DNA from: Microbacterium sp. SY138
GTDB taxonomy: Bacteria; Actinomycetota; Actinomycetes; Actinomycetales; Microbacteriaceae
Direction of reading: 5' to 3'
DNA: 64,000 bases
Assembly (NCBI RefSeq): GCF_039729145.1
Contig: NZ_CP155793.1
Span: 3,100,001 to 3,164,000, forward strand
Shown: positions 20,438-28,410 of the stretch, piece after piece
Numbering within the stretch: position 1 is the stretch's first letter
Layout: every line of letters starts with the position of its first letter
The notes under the pieces: model-generated
What the model was told of the DNA's origin: nothing
Database searches by the model: none
What the model saw: only the letters and a program-made list of their open reading frames with translations
Translations under genes and position numbers: made by a program

Positions 20438-20938
20438 TCATTCCTCTTCGTCGCGCTCCCACGGCCAACGCGGATGCTCGGCGCGCGTGCGACGCAGCGC
20501 GATCCCACCCCATCCGGCGATCACGCCCGCCAGCACGAGGACGGCGCTCGCGCCGCCTCGCACGAGACCGCCGGCGACCGCTGTCGCGAGCACGATGCTC
20601 CCGGCGCCGACGAGGACGGCGACCCATACCGCGATCAGATGGACGAGGCCGGCGACCAGCGCGATCGCGATCGTGGCGACATACGACGGATGCGGTCGAC
20701 GCAGAGTGGACCACAGCACGAGCGCGAACGAGACGACAGCCGCGATCATCCCGAGCACGCCAGGGGTCTGGCCGAGATCGGGGACCGCGATGATGTCCGT
20801 GTCGGTGGCGATGCTCACGGCGCCGAGCCCGAACACCGCGAGCGCGAAGAAGCTGATGGTGGCGAGCACCACCGCCAGGATGGCCGAAACCCCCGCGGAC
20901 TCGGGTCCCCGGGGGTTCGGCGTGGTGGAGTTCGTGAT
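20438..20938 (-). CDS. Small integral membrane protein, possible ATC start
   Basis: An integral membrane protein of about 166 residues with four hydrophobic segments (for example ILAVVLATISFFALAVFGLG and SFALVLWSTL) and an acidic tail ending WPWERDEEE. Function is unknown. No ATG, GTG or TTG lies where the coding signal begins. The codon ATC at 20938 overlaps the stop of the upstream gene by one base (TAATC), matching the TAATG coupling seen elsewhere here. The alternative is a GTG near residue 24, which would cut into the first helix. Confidence 0.5.
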   Translation of the reverse strand: MTNSTTPNPRGPESAGVSAILAVVLATISFFALAVFGLGAVSIATDTDIIAVPDLGQTPGVLGMIAAVVSFALVLWSTLRRPHPSYVATIAIALVAGLVHLIAVWVAVLVGAGSIVLATAVAGGLVRGGASAVLVLAGVIAGWGGIALRRTRAEHPRWPWERDEEE

Positions 20939-21969
20939 TACCTCGACAACGTCGGGCCGGCCTCGAGCGTGCGCTCGTACTCGCGCTGCGCCTCGGCATT
21001 CAGCTCGGTCTTGCGAGCACCGCTTCGGGCGACCCAGGCACCGAACCAGATGGTCAGCTCGCGGGCGAACACGAAGGCCGCGATCGCGAGCGGGGCGAGC
21101 ATCTGCTCCCCGACGAGGTCGAGTCCCTGGCTGGCGCTGAGCTTCCAGAACGGAGCTTCGAAGAGCTGCCCGAGGATGTGGCCCCCATACGCGATGACGC
21201 CGACGATGAGGCCGAAGACGACCCAGAGGCCCCAGCGTCCACGGTTGATGACCGCACCCAGCAGCCAGAATCCGAGGAAGAACACGACGACGGGCGTCCA
21301 GAACCCCCATGTCATCAGGGGTGCGATCGCGGTCTGGCCGATGTTCTCGCCGGTCACATCTCCGGCGATGGCACCGAGTCCGAGCGCAGCCCCCAGGTAG
21401 AGCACCGCGAAGACGAGTGTCGCCAGGAGTCCGATGGCTCCCGCGGTGCCGCGGTTGCCGCGGTCACGGGGCGGTTCAGGCGCCTGGACGAAGATGGGCT
21501 GCGGCTGTGCGGCGGCAGCGGCGACGAGCGGCTCCGACGGGACGACGCGCGTCTCGACCTCATCGCCGTACTGGGCGTACGCCGCACCGGCCATCCCCGA
21601 CTGCTCGTGGCCGAACGGGACGGGCTCGCCCACGACGGGCTCGGGGTAGAACGAGGTGGTCTCGGCGTCGGCCTGAGCCCTGACCTCGTCGGCGTAGTCG
21701 CGCGACGGAGCGACCGGAGCAGGCGTCACGGCCGGCGGCGGGGAGGCGAACGTACCGGGGTGATCACGCTCGGCCTCTTCGAAAGCGGCGAGGTCGGGGT
21801 CGACCGGCGTTGCGACGGGCTTCTGATCGATGCCGTCGTTCACGCCGTCGTTGTTGCCGGGAACGCCAGCACCCGCAGCCGCAGCGGCGTCCAGGCCTTC
21901 GTTCGCACTGCCGACGACGTCGTCAACGTCAGCCGGCTTCTCGGGCTGGGGAACGTTGGGGTCACTCAT
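20938..21969 (-). CDS. Hypothetical membrane protein with Pro/Ala/acidic cytosolic region
   Basis: This 343-residue protein has a disordered N-terminal half of about 175 residues rich in Ala, Pro, Asp and Val. Four hydrophobic segments follow (IGLLATLVFAVLYLGAALGL, WTPVVVFFLGFWLLGAVI, GLWVVFGLIVGVIAYGG, LAPLAIAAFVFARELTIWF), then a charged tail. No enzyme motif was seen. The start has GAGAGG about 8 nt upstream. It is coupled to the next membrane gene at 20938. A role in the envelope is inferred only from topology. Confidence 0.6.
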   Translation of the reverse strand: MSDPNVPQPEKPADVDDVVGSANEGLDAAAAAGAGVPGNNDGVNDGIDQKPVATPVDPDLAAFEEAERDHPGTFASPPPAVTPAPVAPSRDYADEVRAQADAETTSFYPEPVVGEPVPFGHEQSGMAGAAYAQYGDEVETRVVPSEPLVAAAAAQPQPIFVQAPEPPRDRGNRGTAGAIGLLATLVFAVLYLGAALGLGAIAGDVTGENIGQTAIAPLMTWGFWTPVVVFFLGFWLLGAVINRGRWGLWVVFGLIVGVIAYGGHILGQLFEAPFWKLSASQGLDLVGEQMLAPLAIAAFVFARELTIWFGAWVARSGARKTELNAEAQREYERTLEAGPTLSR

Positions 21970-22104
21970 GGGGTGCGCCTCTCATCGGATACGTGCACTG
22001 CGAGGGTACCTCCGCGCGAACGACCGCTCGCGGAGGCGTGCCGACGTGTCGTCATACGCGGAGACGCGTCGTCATCCGCGAGGACCGGTCGTCGTGACGC
22101 GGGT

Positions 22105-22257
22105 TCAGGGGAGCGCGCTGCGCAGCGCATCGCCCGCGAACTGCGCGAGCACGGGGACCATCGGCAGGGACAGCCACACGAGAGCCCCGATGATGCCGAC
22201 GCACACGATCCCGGCGAACCAGCTCATCCCGAGGTTGCGTCCCCCCACCCGTGCCAT
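22105..22257 (-). CDS. Small single-pass membrane protein, 50 residues
   Basis: The product begins MARVGGRNLGMSWFAGIVCV and has one hydrophobic helix (WFAGIVCVGIIGALVWLSL) with a short periplasm-side tail. Small proteins of this pattern recur in Microbacteriaceae as conserved hypotheticals (from memory). The start at 22257 is supported by TAGCGT exactly 6 nt upstream. It is too short for most gene callers. Confidence 0.65.
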   Translation of the reverse strand: MARVGGRNLGMSWFAGIVCVGIIGALVWLSLPMVPVLAQFAGDALRSALP

Positions 22258-22263
22258 GGCTCC

Positions 22264-22269
22264 ACGCTA
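22264..22269 (-). promoter_or_regulatory. Leaderless -10 box TAGCGT
   Basis: The hexamer lies 6 nt before the ATG at 22257 of the 50-residue membrane protein. Confidence 0.5.
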
Positions 22270-22327
22270 CGGCCGAAGCCCCGACAGGCTGCGGAGCAAC
22301 GCCGATATCCGGCAACGGCAGCGCCTT

Positions 22328-22981
22328 TCATCCTGCGGTGCGCCCGCGAAGTCGCCACAGCAGCCACAGCCCCGAGAGGGGGACGAGGAGGAACCCGAGG
22401 AGGATGAGGACGTGCCACTCCCCCACGCCGGGGACGAGGGGGTTGACGGCGGCAACCTCCGGGGGCGTCCCGGTCCCCGAGGAGCTGCTTCCCGTCTCCG
22501 ACGAGGCGAGGGCCGTCAGCGTCGAGACCGTGAGGAACGAGATGCCGGTGACGACGAACGGCACGACGATAGCGATCGCCTTCTCCCAGGCCCTCCAGAG
22601 TGCACTCGCGCTCACGAGCGCGGCGCCGACGAACCAGCCGACCACGGGCACCACGATCCCTCCGAAGCTCAACGTGAGCGCCGCAGCGATCGCGAACCCT
22701 CTCGTCGATGTCGCGGGCGGACGGGGTGTGGGCGCTGCGGCGATCGTGGGAGCACCGACGATCGTCGCCGAGGGCACCTCCGCCTGGGCTTCATCCGCGA
22801 TCACGACCGGATCGCCGAGATGCGCGATGCGCGCCGCCGTCGCTTCGGCGTCGAGTCCCTGCAGCTCTTCGAGGATGCCGGCACGGATGTCGCTCGCGAC
22901 ACCGTGCGGCAGGTTGCGCATGGCCTCGTCGAGCCGCGCGAGGTAATCCGCACGGAGGTCGTCTGCGGTGAGCTCTGTCAT
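22328..22981 (-). CDS. HAAS/DUF1700-type membrane protein, PadR partner
   Basis: This 217-residue protein begins with a helical cytosolic domain (LRADYLARLDEAMRNLPHGV ... IRAGILEELQGLD, residues 6-50). A Pro/Thr-rich linker and four hydrophobic segments follow. The N-terminal domain matches the HAAS (DUF1700) pattern found next to PadR regulators. The ATG overlaps the padR stop by 4 nt, so the two are co-translated. The pair probably works as sensor or effector and repressor of an envelope-related response; the signal is unknown. Confidence 0.7.
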   Translation of the reverse strand: MTELTADDLRADYLARLDEAMRNLPHGVASDIRAGILEELQGLDAEATAARIAHLGDPVVIADEAQAEVPSATIVGAPTIAAAPTPRPPATSTRGFAIAAALTLSFGGIVVPVVGWFVGAALVSASALWRAWEKAIAIVVPFVVTGISFLTVSTLTALASSETGSSSSGTGTPPEVAAVNPLVPGVGEWHVLILLGFLLVPLSGLWLLWRLRGRTAG

Positions 22982-23310
22982 GGTCGTCCCTCTCCGACGA
23001 TGCCCGTGACGACACGGGCGAATGGTGTCCACTGCGCACGGAACCGCTCGAGCTGATCGGTCCCGCTGGCGGTGAGCCGGTAGTACTTGCGCACCGGACC
23101 GCTTCCGGAGGGCTGGTCGAAGGTGGTGACCCAGCCGTTGTCCTTCAGCCGCCCGAGCAGCGGGTACAGCGTCCCGATACTGGCGATCAATCCCGCGCCG
23201 GTGAGTGCGTCGGCCAGCTGCCAGCCGTACATCGGCTCACGCGCGAGCAGACCGAGCACGCAGTACTCGACCACGCCCCTGCGCATCTGGGCGCCGACGT
23301 CCGCTGTCAT
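22978..23310 (-). CDS. PadR-family transcriptional regulator
   Basis: A 110-residue winged-helix regulator. The HTH core is VVEYCVLGLLAREPMYGWQL followed by GTLYPLLGRLKDNGWVTTF, the hallmark PadR wing, and the dimerisation helix is at the C-terminus. The ATG at 23310 is preferred to the upstream start because TACCTT sits 7 nt before it. A 14-bp palindrome covers the start, which suggests autorepression. Confidence 0.85.
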   Translation of the reverse strand: MTADVGAQMRRGVVEYCVLGLLAREPMYGWQLADALTGAGLIASIGTLYPLLGRLKDNGWVTTFDQPSGSGPVRKYYRLTASGTDQLERFRAQWTPFARVVTGIVGEGRP

Positions 23311-23323
23311 GCATGACAAGGTA
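23305..23323 (-). promoter_or_regulatory. padR operator palindrome and -10 box
   Basis: The perfect palindrome TGTCATGCATGACA (23305-23318) spans the padR start codon. TACCTT (23318-23323) is the -10 candidate next to it. A repressor bound here would block transcription initiation. Confidence 0.5.
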
Positions 23324-23378
23324 GCATGCGAGACAAGTGAGCGGTAAGCGCCGGGGAGAGGAGGACCCGGGGAGGGAC

Positions 23379-23406
23379 GGCGGTCGCCACCGAAGGGACG
23401 ACCGCC
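23379..23406 (-). terminator. Terminator hairpin after malG
   Basis: Arms GGCGGTCG and CGACCGCC with a 12-nt loop lie just downstream of the malG stop on the minus strand. Confidence 0.45.
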
Positions 23407-23413
23407 CGTGCCG

Positions 23414-24352
23414 TCAGCCCTTCGTCGCGCCTGCCGTCAGCCCGCCCACGATGTACTTCTGCAGGAAGAGGAACAGGATCATCACCGGGATCGCGGCCAT
23501 CACGGCGCCGGCCGAGAACGCGGACCAGTCTGCATACCGCGGGTTGGCGACGAGCTTGGTGAGTCCGACGACCAGCGTCTGCTGATCCACGTCGACGAGC
23601 ATGACACTCGCGATCACGTACTCGTTCACGGTGCCGATGAACGACAGCAGGCCGACCACTGCGAGGATGGGGGCGACCAGACGCAGGATGATCGTGAAGA
23701 AGATGCGCGCATGACCGGCGCCGTCGATCCGGGCCGCCTCGTCGATCTCCTTCGGAATGGTGTTGAAGAAGCCGTACATCAGGTAGGTGTTCACGCCGAG
23801 CGCTCCACCGAGGTACACCAGGATCAGCCCGGTGTGCGTGTTGAGACCGATGGCGGGGAACCAGTCCCCCAGCGTCGACATGAGCAGGAAGATCGCGACC
23901 ACGGCGAGCAGCTGCGGGAACATCTGCACGACGACGATCGTGACGAGACCGACCCGTCGCCCGGCGAACCGCATGCGCGAGAAGGCATATGCGGCGCAGG
24001 CGCCGATGAAGACGGTGACCGCGCCGGTGACGACGGCGATCAGCAGCGTGTTGAGGAACCAGGTGCCGTACGGGTTCTGCGGGTCGCTCAGGATGCGCAC
24101 GTAGCTGTCGATACCGATCGCGGAGAAGAGCTGGTTCGAGCCCGTCAGCGTCCCCTTCGGGTTCAGCGAAGCGGAGACGACGTAGAGCAGCGGGAACAGG
24201 GCGAAGGCGCTCACGACGATCGCGACGAGGTGTCGCCATCCGGTGTCGGCGAACCACGCGCCGAAGCTGCGGCGCCGCGGAGCGAGGCTCTGCAGGTCGT
24301 CGGTCGAGCGAGTGGCGGCGGACCGCCCGGCGGTGGGGCTGTGGGTGCTCAT
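23414..24352 (-). CDS. malG: Maltose/maltodextrin-type ABC transporter permease MalG
   Basis: A 312-residue inner-membrane permease of the carbohydrate ABC family CUT1. It has six hydrophobic segments and the coupling EAA loop (EIDEAARIDGAGHARIFFTI) contacting the ATPase. A Pro/Ser/Thr-rich cytosolic start precedes the first helix. It starts 1 nt after the malF stop. No ATPase gene is present, so a shared MsiK-type ATPase encoded elsewhere is likely, as is common in actinobacteria. Confidence 0.85.
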   Translation of the reverse strand: MSTHSPTAGRSAATRSTDDLQSLAPRRRSFGAWFADTGWRHLVAIVVSAFALFPLLYVVSASLNPKGTLTGSNQLFSAIGIDSYVRILSDPQNPYGTWFLNTLLIAVVTGAVTVFIGACAAYAFSRMRFAGRRVGLVTIVVVQMFPQLLAVVAIFLLMSTLGDWFPAIGLNTHTGLILVYLGGALGVNTYLMYGFFNTIPKEIDEAARIDGAGHARIFFTIILRLVAPILAVVGLLSFIGTVNEYVIASVMLVDVDQQTLVVGLTKLVANPRYADWSAFSAGAVMAAIPVMILFLFLQKYIVGGLTAGATKG

Positions 24353-24353
24353 G

Positions 24354-25958
24354 TCAGTTCAGCTCCTCGAGGGCCTTGGTCTTGCGGAAGCTGATGATCG
24401 AGATCGTGGCCACCACGATGAAGATCAGGATCGTGAAGGCCGACGCCAGACCGTAGTCGCGCGTCTGCCCCGTGAAGGCGACCTTGTAGACCATCGAGAT
24501 CAGGATGTCGGTGTGCCCGATGGGGATCGACACGTCGCTGAAGCGCGGACCGCCATTGGTGAGCATGTAGATCAGGTTGAAGTTGTTGAAGTTGAACGCG
24601 AACGACGAGATCAGCAGCGGCGCGACGGTGACCAGCAGCAGCGGCAGCTTGATCCGCCGGAAGACCTGCCACGGGTTCGCGCCGTCCATCACCGCGGCTT
24701 CGTTCACATCCTCGGGGATGCCCTGCAGGGCGCCCATGCAGACGAGGAACATGTACGGGAAGCCGAGCCACAGGTTCACCAGCAGCACAGACACCTTCGC
24801 GAGCACCGGGTCGGTGAGCCACGGGATCGCGGCCCCGCCGAAGATCACCTGGTTGATGAAGCCGAAGCTCTCGTTCATCATCCCGGCCCAGACCAGCGCG
24901 GAGAGGAACGCGGGGAACGCGTACGGGAGGATGAGGATGATCCGGTATCCGTTGCGGAATCGCATGCGGGTGTTGTTGAAGACGAGCGCGAGCAGGAGTC
25001 CGAGGAAGAACGTCGTCGCGACAGAGATCAGCGCGAACGCGAAGGTCCACAGCGTGACCGAGATGAGCGGCCCGCGGATCGACGAGTCGGTCACCGCGCG
25101 AACGAAGTTGTCGAACCCGACCGTCGTCTGCCATCCGGGGAGGAGCTGCTCTCCGCCTTCGGCCGTGAAGGCTCCGTCACCGGTGTCCGCGTACACGGTG
25201 CCGGTGGTGGTGTCGGTGATGGTGTCCGCGGCCTCGTCGTATTCGAGCGTCGAGACGTACAGATAGCCCTTCTGCCCGTCGGGAGCCCGCAGGCTGCCGT
25301 CGTTCGGATCATCACTGAAGGGGACCGAGAGCTTCTCCAGCTCTTCGGAGAGGGTGAAGACGGTCGCGAGCGGGAGCGTGGTCCAGCCGTCGACCGCGAC
25401 GGCCTTCCCGCCCTCGAACCGGGCGTCGACCTCTTCCAGGGGCTGCTCCGCGGTGCCGAGCAGCGCGTCGCCGGACTCCGGATCGGTCGCGAGCAGCCCG
25501 TAGGTGCCGAACTGCTCGACCACCGTGACGGGGTAGGTCGGCGAATCGTCGACCCGCTCCTGGGCCGAGGCGAGGAGCGAGGAGATCGCCTGGTCCTTGG
25601 TCCCGTTGTGACCCGTGCCGTAGTTCGTGAACCCGATGTACCCGGTGTAAAGCAGGGTGAAGACCTGGAACACGACCAGGAAGATGATGCCAGGCGTGAG
25701 GTACTTCGCCGCGATGCGCTTGCGGGAGAAGTAGATGTAGTTGACGAGGACGGCGACCACGACGACGACGCCGAGGATCACCCATTCCTGATGGGCGAAG
25801 AGCACGAAGGCCGCATACAGCGCGATCGCGTCGACCACCGCCAGCAGGAGGATCTTCAGCAGCATCCAGCCGATGGGTCCGGATGCGGCCTCCGCGATCT
25901 TCGCGGCCTGGCGCTGGCGTCTGGTCGGAGGCGCTGTGCGCTCGTCGGTGTCTGTCAT
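24354..25958 (-). CDS. malF: Maltose/maltodextrin-type ABC transporter permease MalF
   Basis: This 534-residue permease has a large extracytoplasmic domain (about residues 120-300) between the third and fourth hydrophobic segments. The segments at the C-terminal end include the EAA loop VNEAAVMDGANPWQVFRRI. The size and the big P2-like loop match MalF (514 residues in E. coli) rather than generic CUT1 permeases of about 300 residues. It lies between malE and malG and has its own ATG at 25958. Confidence 0.85.
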   Translation of the reverse strand: MTDTDERTAPPTRRQRQAAKIAEAASGPIGWMLLKILLLAVVDAIALYAAFVLFAHQEWVILGVVVVVAVLVNYIYFSRKRIAAKYLTPGIIFLVVFQVFTLLYTGYIGFTNYGTGHNGTKDQAISSLLASAQERVDDSPTYPVTVVEQFGTYGLLATDPESGDALLGTAEQPLEEVDARFEGGKAVAVDGWTTLPLATVFTLSEELEKLSVPFSDDPNDGSLRAPDGQKGYLYVSTLEYDEAADTITDTTTGTVYADTGDGAFTAEGGEQLLPGWQTTVGFDNFVRAVTDSSIRGPLISVTLWTFAFALISVATTFFLGLLLALVFNNTRMRFRNGYRIILILPYAFPAFLSALVWAGMMNESFGFINQVIFGGAAIPWLTDPVLAKVSVLLVNLWLGFPYMFLVCMGALQGIPEDVNEAAVMDGANPWQVFRRIKLPLLLVTVAPLLISSFAFNFNNFNLIYMLTNGGPRFSDVSIPIGHTDILISMVYKVAFTGQTRDYGLASAFTILIFIVVATISIISFRKTKALEELN

Positions 25959-25976
25959 GTCGTCCTCGTCATGATC

Positions 25977-26010
25977 CTGCCGGGGCGGACGAAGACGCCC
26001 ACCCCGGCAG
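25977..26010 (-). terminator. Attenuator hairpin between malE and malF
   Basis: Nine-base arms CTGCCGGGG and CCCCGGCAG, with further pairing inside, lie between malE and malF. It would favour high MalE relative to the permeases, as in many binding-protein operons. Confidence 0.5.
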
Positions 26011-26027
26011 AGTCAGTGTTCTGGCTG

Positions 26028-27236
26028 TTACTTGATCGCGGCGGTCACGTCGTCGACGAGCTTCTGCCACGTCGTCGTCGGGTCCTCGCCGTTGATGATC
26101 GCGGCCTCGGCCACGCCCCAGTACTGCCAGACCGCGCCCATGGCCGGGATGGCGGGCATCGGGACGGCGTCGGCGCCGACGGCCTGGAATCCGGCGATGA
26201 TCGGATCGGCGGCGGCGGTGTCGGCTGCGGCGGTCAGGGCGGGCAGGATGTTGCCGGCCTTGAACAGCTCGAGCTGCACGTCTTCGGTGCCGATGTAGTT
26301 GACGAGGAAGTCGTTGGCCGCGACCTTGTTCTTCGACTCGGAGCTCACGAAGAAGCCCTTGACGCCGGCGAACGGCGAGGCGGTCTCACCGGTCGGGCTC
26401 GGGATCGGGTCGATCGCGACGTTGATGCCCGCGTCGGTGGCCGCGCCCACGTTCCACGGACCGGTCAGCCAGAAGGCCGCGGTGCCGTCGAGGAACTGCT
26501 GCTTGGCGATCTCGCCGTCGACGTCGGTGTTCAGCACGCCCGCTGCGCCCTGTGCGCCCAGCCAGTCGGCGAAGGCGAAGCCGCCCGCACTGCCCAGCTG
26601 GAGGTCGGTGGAGTCGTAGCTGCCGGTGTCATCGGTGCCGAACACCGGGGCCCCGAAAGCGGTCTGGAACGGATACAGGTGGTACGGGTTGCCCTCGGTC
26701 CCCTGCTCCACGACGAACGTGCCCTTCGAGACCATGTCGTCGAAGCTGGTCGCCGCGGCGGGGACGAGATCGGCGTTGCGGAGCACCGCGATGTTCTCGA
26801 CGGCGTACGGAAGCATGTAGACGGTGCCATCGTAGGTGGCGGCCTGCAGGGCGACGGGGAGGTAGTCCTCGGAGCTGTCACCCAGCTCGATCGGCGCGAC
26901 CACTCCGTTCGTGGAGAGCTCGCCCAGCCAGTCGTGCGCGCCCATGACGATGTCGGGGCCCTTGCCGGTCGGGACCTGCTGGATGAAGTCGTCCTTCATG
27001 TCGTCGACCGACTTGCCCGTGAGCTCGACCTTGACGCCGGTCTTCTCCTGGTAGGCGTCTGCCGCGCCCTGCAGTGCATCGACGCGCTCGGCATCGACCC
27101 AGACGACCAGCTTCCCGCTGTCGTCGGAGCCCGAGGTGTCGTCGCTGCTGGTCCCCGTGGAGCAGCCGGCAAGCGTCAGAGTCGAAACGATGGCGATCGC
27201 GCCCGCGGCGACGATGCCCCTCTTGTTCACCTTCAT
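26028..27236 (-). CDS. malE: Maltose-type solute-binding lipoprotein MalE
   Basis: A 402-residue extracellular sugar-binding lipoprotein. A signal peptide ends at the lipobox LAGC (about residues 22-25), followed by a Ser/Asp linker. The mature protein has the CUT1 pattern: GKLVVWVDAERVDALQ at the start, KGPDIVMGAHDWLGEL, YAVENIAVLRNADL and a Trp-rich site near the end (VWQYWGVAEAAI). It is first in a malEFG operon controlled by LacI-type operators. The exact sugar cannot be read from sequence. Confidence 0.85.
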   Translation of the reverse strand: MKVNKRGIVAAGAIAIVSTLTLAGCSTGTSSDDTSGSDDSGKLVVWVDAERVDALQGAADAYQEKTGVKVELTGKSVDDMKDDFIQQVPTGKGPDIVMGAHDWLGELSTNGVVAPIELGDSSEDYLPVALQAATYDGTVYMLPYAVENIAVLRNADLVPAAATSFDDMVSKGTFVVEQGTEGNPYHLYPFQTAFGAPVFGTDDTGSYDSTDLQLGSAGGFAFADWLGAQGAAGVLNTDVDGEIAKQQFLDGTAAFWLTGPWNVGAATDAGINVAIDPIPSPTGETASPFAGVKGFFVSSESKNKVAANDFLVNYIGTEDVQLELFKAGNILPALTAAADTAAADPIIAGFQAVGADAVPMPAIPAMGAVWQYWGVAEAAIINGEDPTTTWQKLVDDVTAAIK

Positions 27237-27275
27237 TGGTGTGTGCCTCTCTCAGTGCTGATCACCTGCAAGGAC

Positions 27276-27289
27276 TGCAAGCGCTTACA
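27276..27289 (-). promoter_or_regulatory. LacI-type operator at the malE promoter
   Basis: TGTAAGCGCTTGCA (minus strand) fits the LacI/CcpA-type consensus TGNAANCGNWWNCA and abuts the -10 box, so a bound repressor would block the promoter. No lacI gene is in the window. Confidence 0.75.
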
Positions 27290-27318
27290 GTATGCATCGA
27301 AAACGACGCTGTTTGCAA
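27289..27318 (-). promoter_or_regulatory. Promoter of malEFG
   Basis: TTGCAA (27313-27318) and CATACT (27289-27294) are separated by 18 nt, about 50 nt upstream of malE. Confidence 0.6.
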
Positions 27319-27373
27319 TGAGACCGGGCGTCGATATCAACCCGTGACCGAGAAGAGGAGTGGCCGTCAGGTG

Positions 27374-27387
27374 TGAAAACGCTTCCA
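27374..27387. promoter_or_regulatory. Second LacI-type operator
   Basis: TGAAAACGCTTCCA, in minus orientation TGGAAGCGTTTTCA, fits the same consensus. It lies 85 nt upstream of the first operator and 24 nt before the -10 of the divergent lipoprotein gene. It could support DNA looping or extend control to that gene. Confidence 0.65.
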
Positions 27388-27410
27388 CCTGCGGAGAAGA
27401 GGTCGCCCCG

Positions 27411-27416
27411 TAGACT
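27411..27416 (+). promoter_or_regulatory. Leaderless -10 box TAGACT
   Basis: It lies 6 nt before the ATG at 27423. Confidence 0.55.
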
Positions 27417-27422
27417 GCCGAC

Positions 27423-27854
27423 ATGGCTGATGGTTCGCTTCGCAGCGCGCGGATGACGGCAGGGTTCGTCCTGGCGTTCTCCGCTGCTGTCCTCAGCGGG
27501 TGCACCGCGTTCGCCACCGGCTACGCCGTTCTGGACCGTGAAGCCGAAGGCGCAGACGCCCTTCCGGACGCGTTCATCGAGCAGGACCCCGCAGACATCG
27601 CCGACCTTTCGTCGGCGCGGTACGTCGGCGAGCATTCCGGCAGCTCGCTCTGGCTGTTGCGCGGGCTGGATCAGGGCTCTGTCTGCATACTCGCCTACCG
27701 GGACGAGACCGCAGGGATCATGGGGTGCGGCAGCGAAGGCGGCCCCGTCGAGATGAGCGGCCCCGCCGGCCATTTCGTGACCGTTCCGGACGACTACCCC
27801 GCCCCGGACGGAGCCACCCGGATCTCCGACAATGTGTACGCGCTGAGCCCCTGA
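27423..27854 (+). CDS. Putative lipoprotein
   Basis: A 143-residue secreted protein. The hydrophobic signal segment (MTAGFVLAFSAAVLSGC) ends with the lipobox LSGC, followed by an acidic mature part with two further cysteines (SVCILAYRD and GIMGCGSEGG) that may pair. There is no recognised domain. It is divergent from malE and shares its intergenic operators. Confidence 0.6.
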   Translation: MADGSLRSARMTAGFVLAFSAAVLSGCTAFATGYAVLDREAEGADALPDAFIEQDPADIADLSSARYVGEHSGSSLWLLRGLDQGSVCILAYRDETAGIMGCGSEGGPVEMSGPAGHFVTVPDDYPAPDGATRISDNVYALSP

Positions 27855-27855
27855 G

Positions 27856-27861
27856 TAGGAT
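27856..27861 (+). promoter_or_regulatory. Leaderless -10 box TAGGAT
   Basis: It lies 6 nt before the ATG of yajQ at 27868, immediately after the lipoprotein stop. Confidence 0.5.
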
Positions 27862-27867
27862 GAAACC

Positions 27868-28356
27868 ATGGCTGACAGTTCATTTGACATCGTCTCGAAG
27901 GTCGACCACCAGGAGGCGGAGAACGCCCTGAACCAGGCCCGCAAGGAGATCGAGCAGCGCTACGACTTCAAGGGCACCGGTGCGTCGATCGCCTGGAGCG
28001 GCGAGAGCATCCTCATCATCGCGAACACCGAGGAGCGGGCCAAGGCCGTGCTCGACGTGTTCCAGTCCAAGCTCATCAAGCGGGGCATCTCCCTGAAGAG
28101 CCTCGAGTCGGGCGACCCGTTCGCCAGCGGCAAGGAGTTCCGCATCGTCTCGACACTCAAGGACGGCATCTCCTCGGAGAACGCGAAGAAGATCAACAAG
28201 ATCATCCGCGACGAGGGCCCCAAGGGAGTGAAGAGCCAGATCCAGGGCGACGAGCTGCGCGTGCAATCCAAGAGCCGAGACGACCTGCAGTCGGTCATCG
28301 CACTGCTCAAGGGTGCCGACCTCGATCTCGATCTGCAGTTCATCAACTACCGGTAA
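27868..28356 (+). CDS. yajQ: YajQ-family nucleotide-binding protein
   Basis: This 162-residue protein starts [20 protein letters not shown] and has [13 protein letters not shown] and the tail [12 protein letters not shown], diagnostic of the YajQ/UPF0234 family. Members have two ferredoxin-like domains. A Xanthomonas homologue binds cyclic di-GMP, but ligand binding in actinobacteria is not established. It is a single gene with its own leaderless promoter and terminator. Confidence 0.93.
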   Translation: MADSSFDIVSKVDHQEAENALNQARKEIEQRYDFKGTGASIAWSGESILIIANTEERAKAVLDVFQSKLIKRGISLKSLESGDPFASGKEFRIVSTLKDGISSENAKKINKIIRDEGPKGVKSQIQGDELRVQSKSRDDLQSVIALLKGADLDLDLQFINYR

Positions 28357-28377
28357 GCCGCCGCGACACGTCGCGGG

Positions 28378-28410
28378 GAGGGGGTCGGGTGCAGCGCACT
28401 CGGCCCCCTC
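28378..28410 (+). terminator. Terminator after yajQ
   Basis: Arms GAGGGGGTCGGGTGC and GCACTCGGCCCCCTC pair with two wobble or mismatch positions, followed by TCTCGTCATT. It lies 21 nt after the yajQ stop. Confidence 0.7.

Noticed and set aside
24243..27347. Plus-strand open frame of 1034 codons opposite malFGE
   Set aside because: Antisense shadow of three clear ABC genes; composition is Arg/Asp/Glu/Val-rich as expected for reversed GC-rich codons, with no domain.
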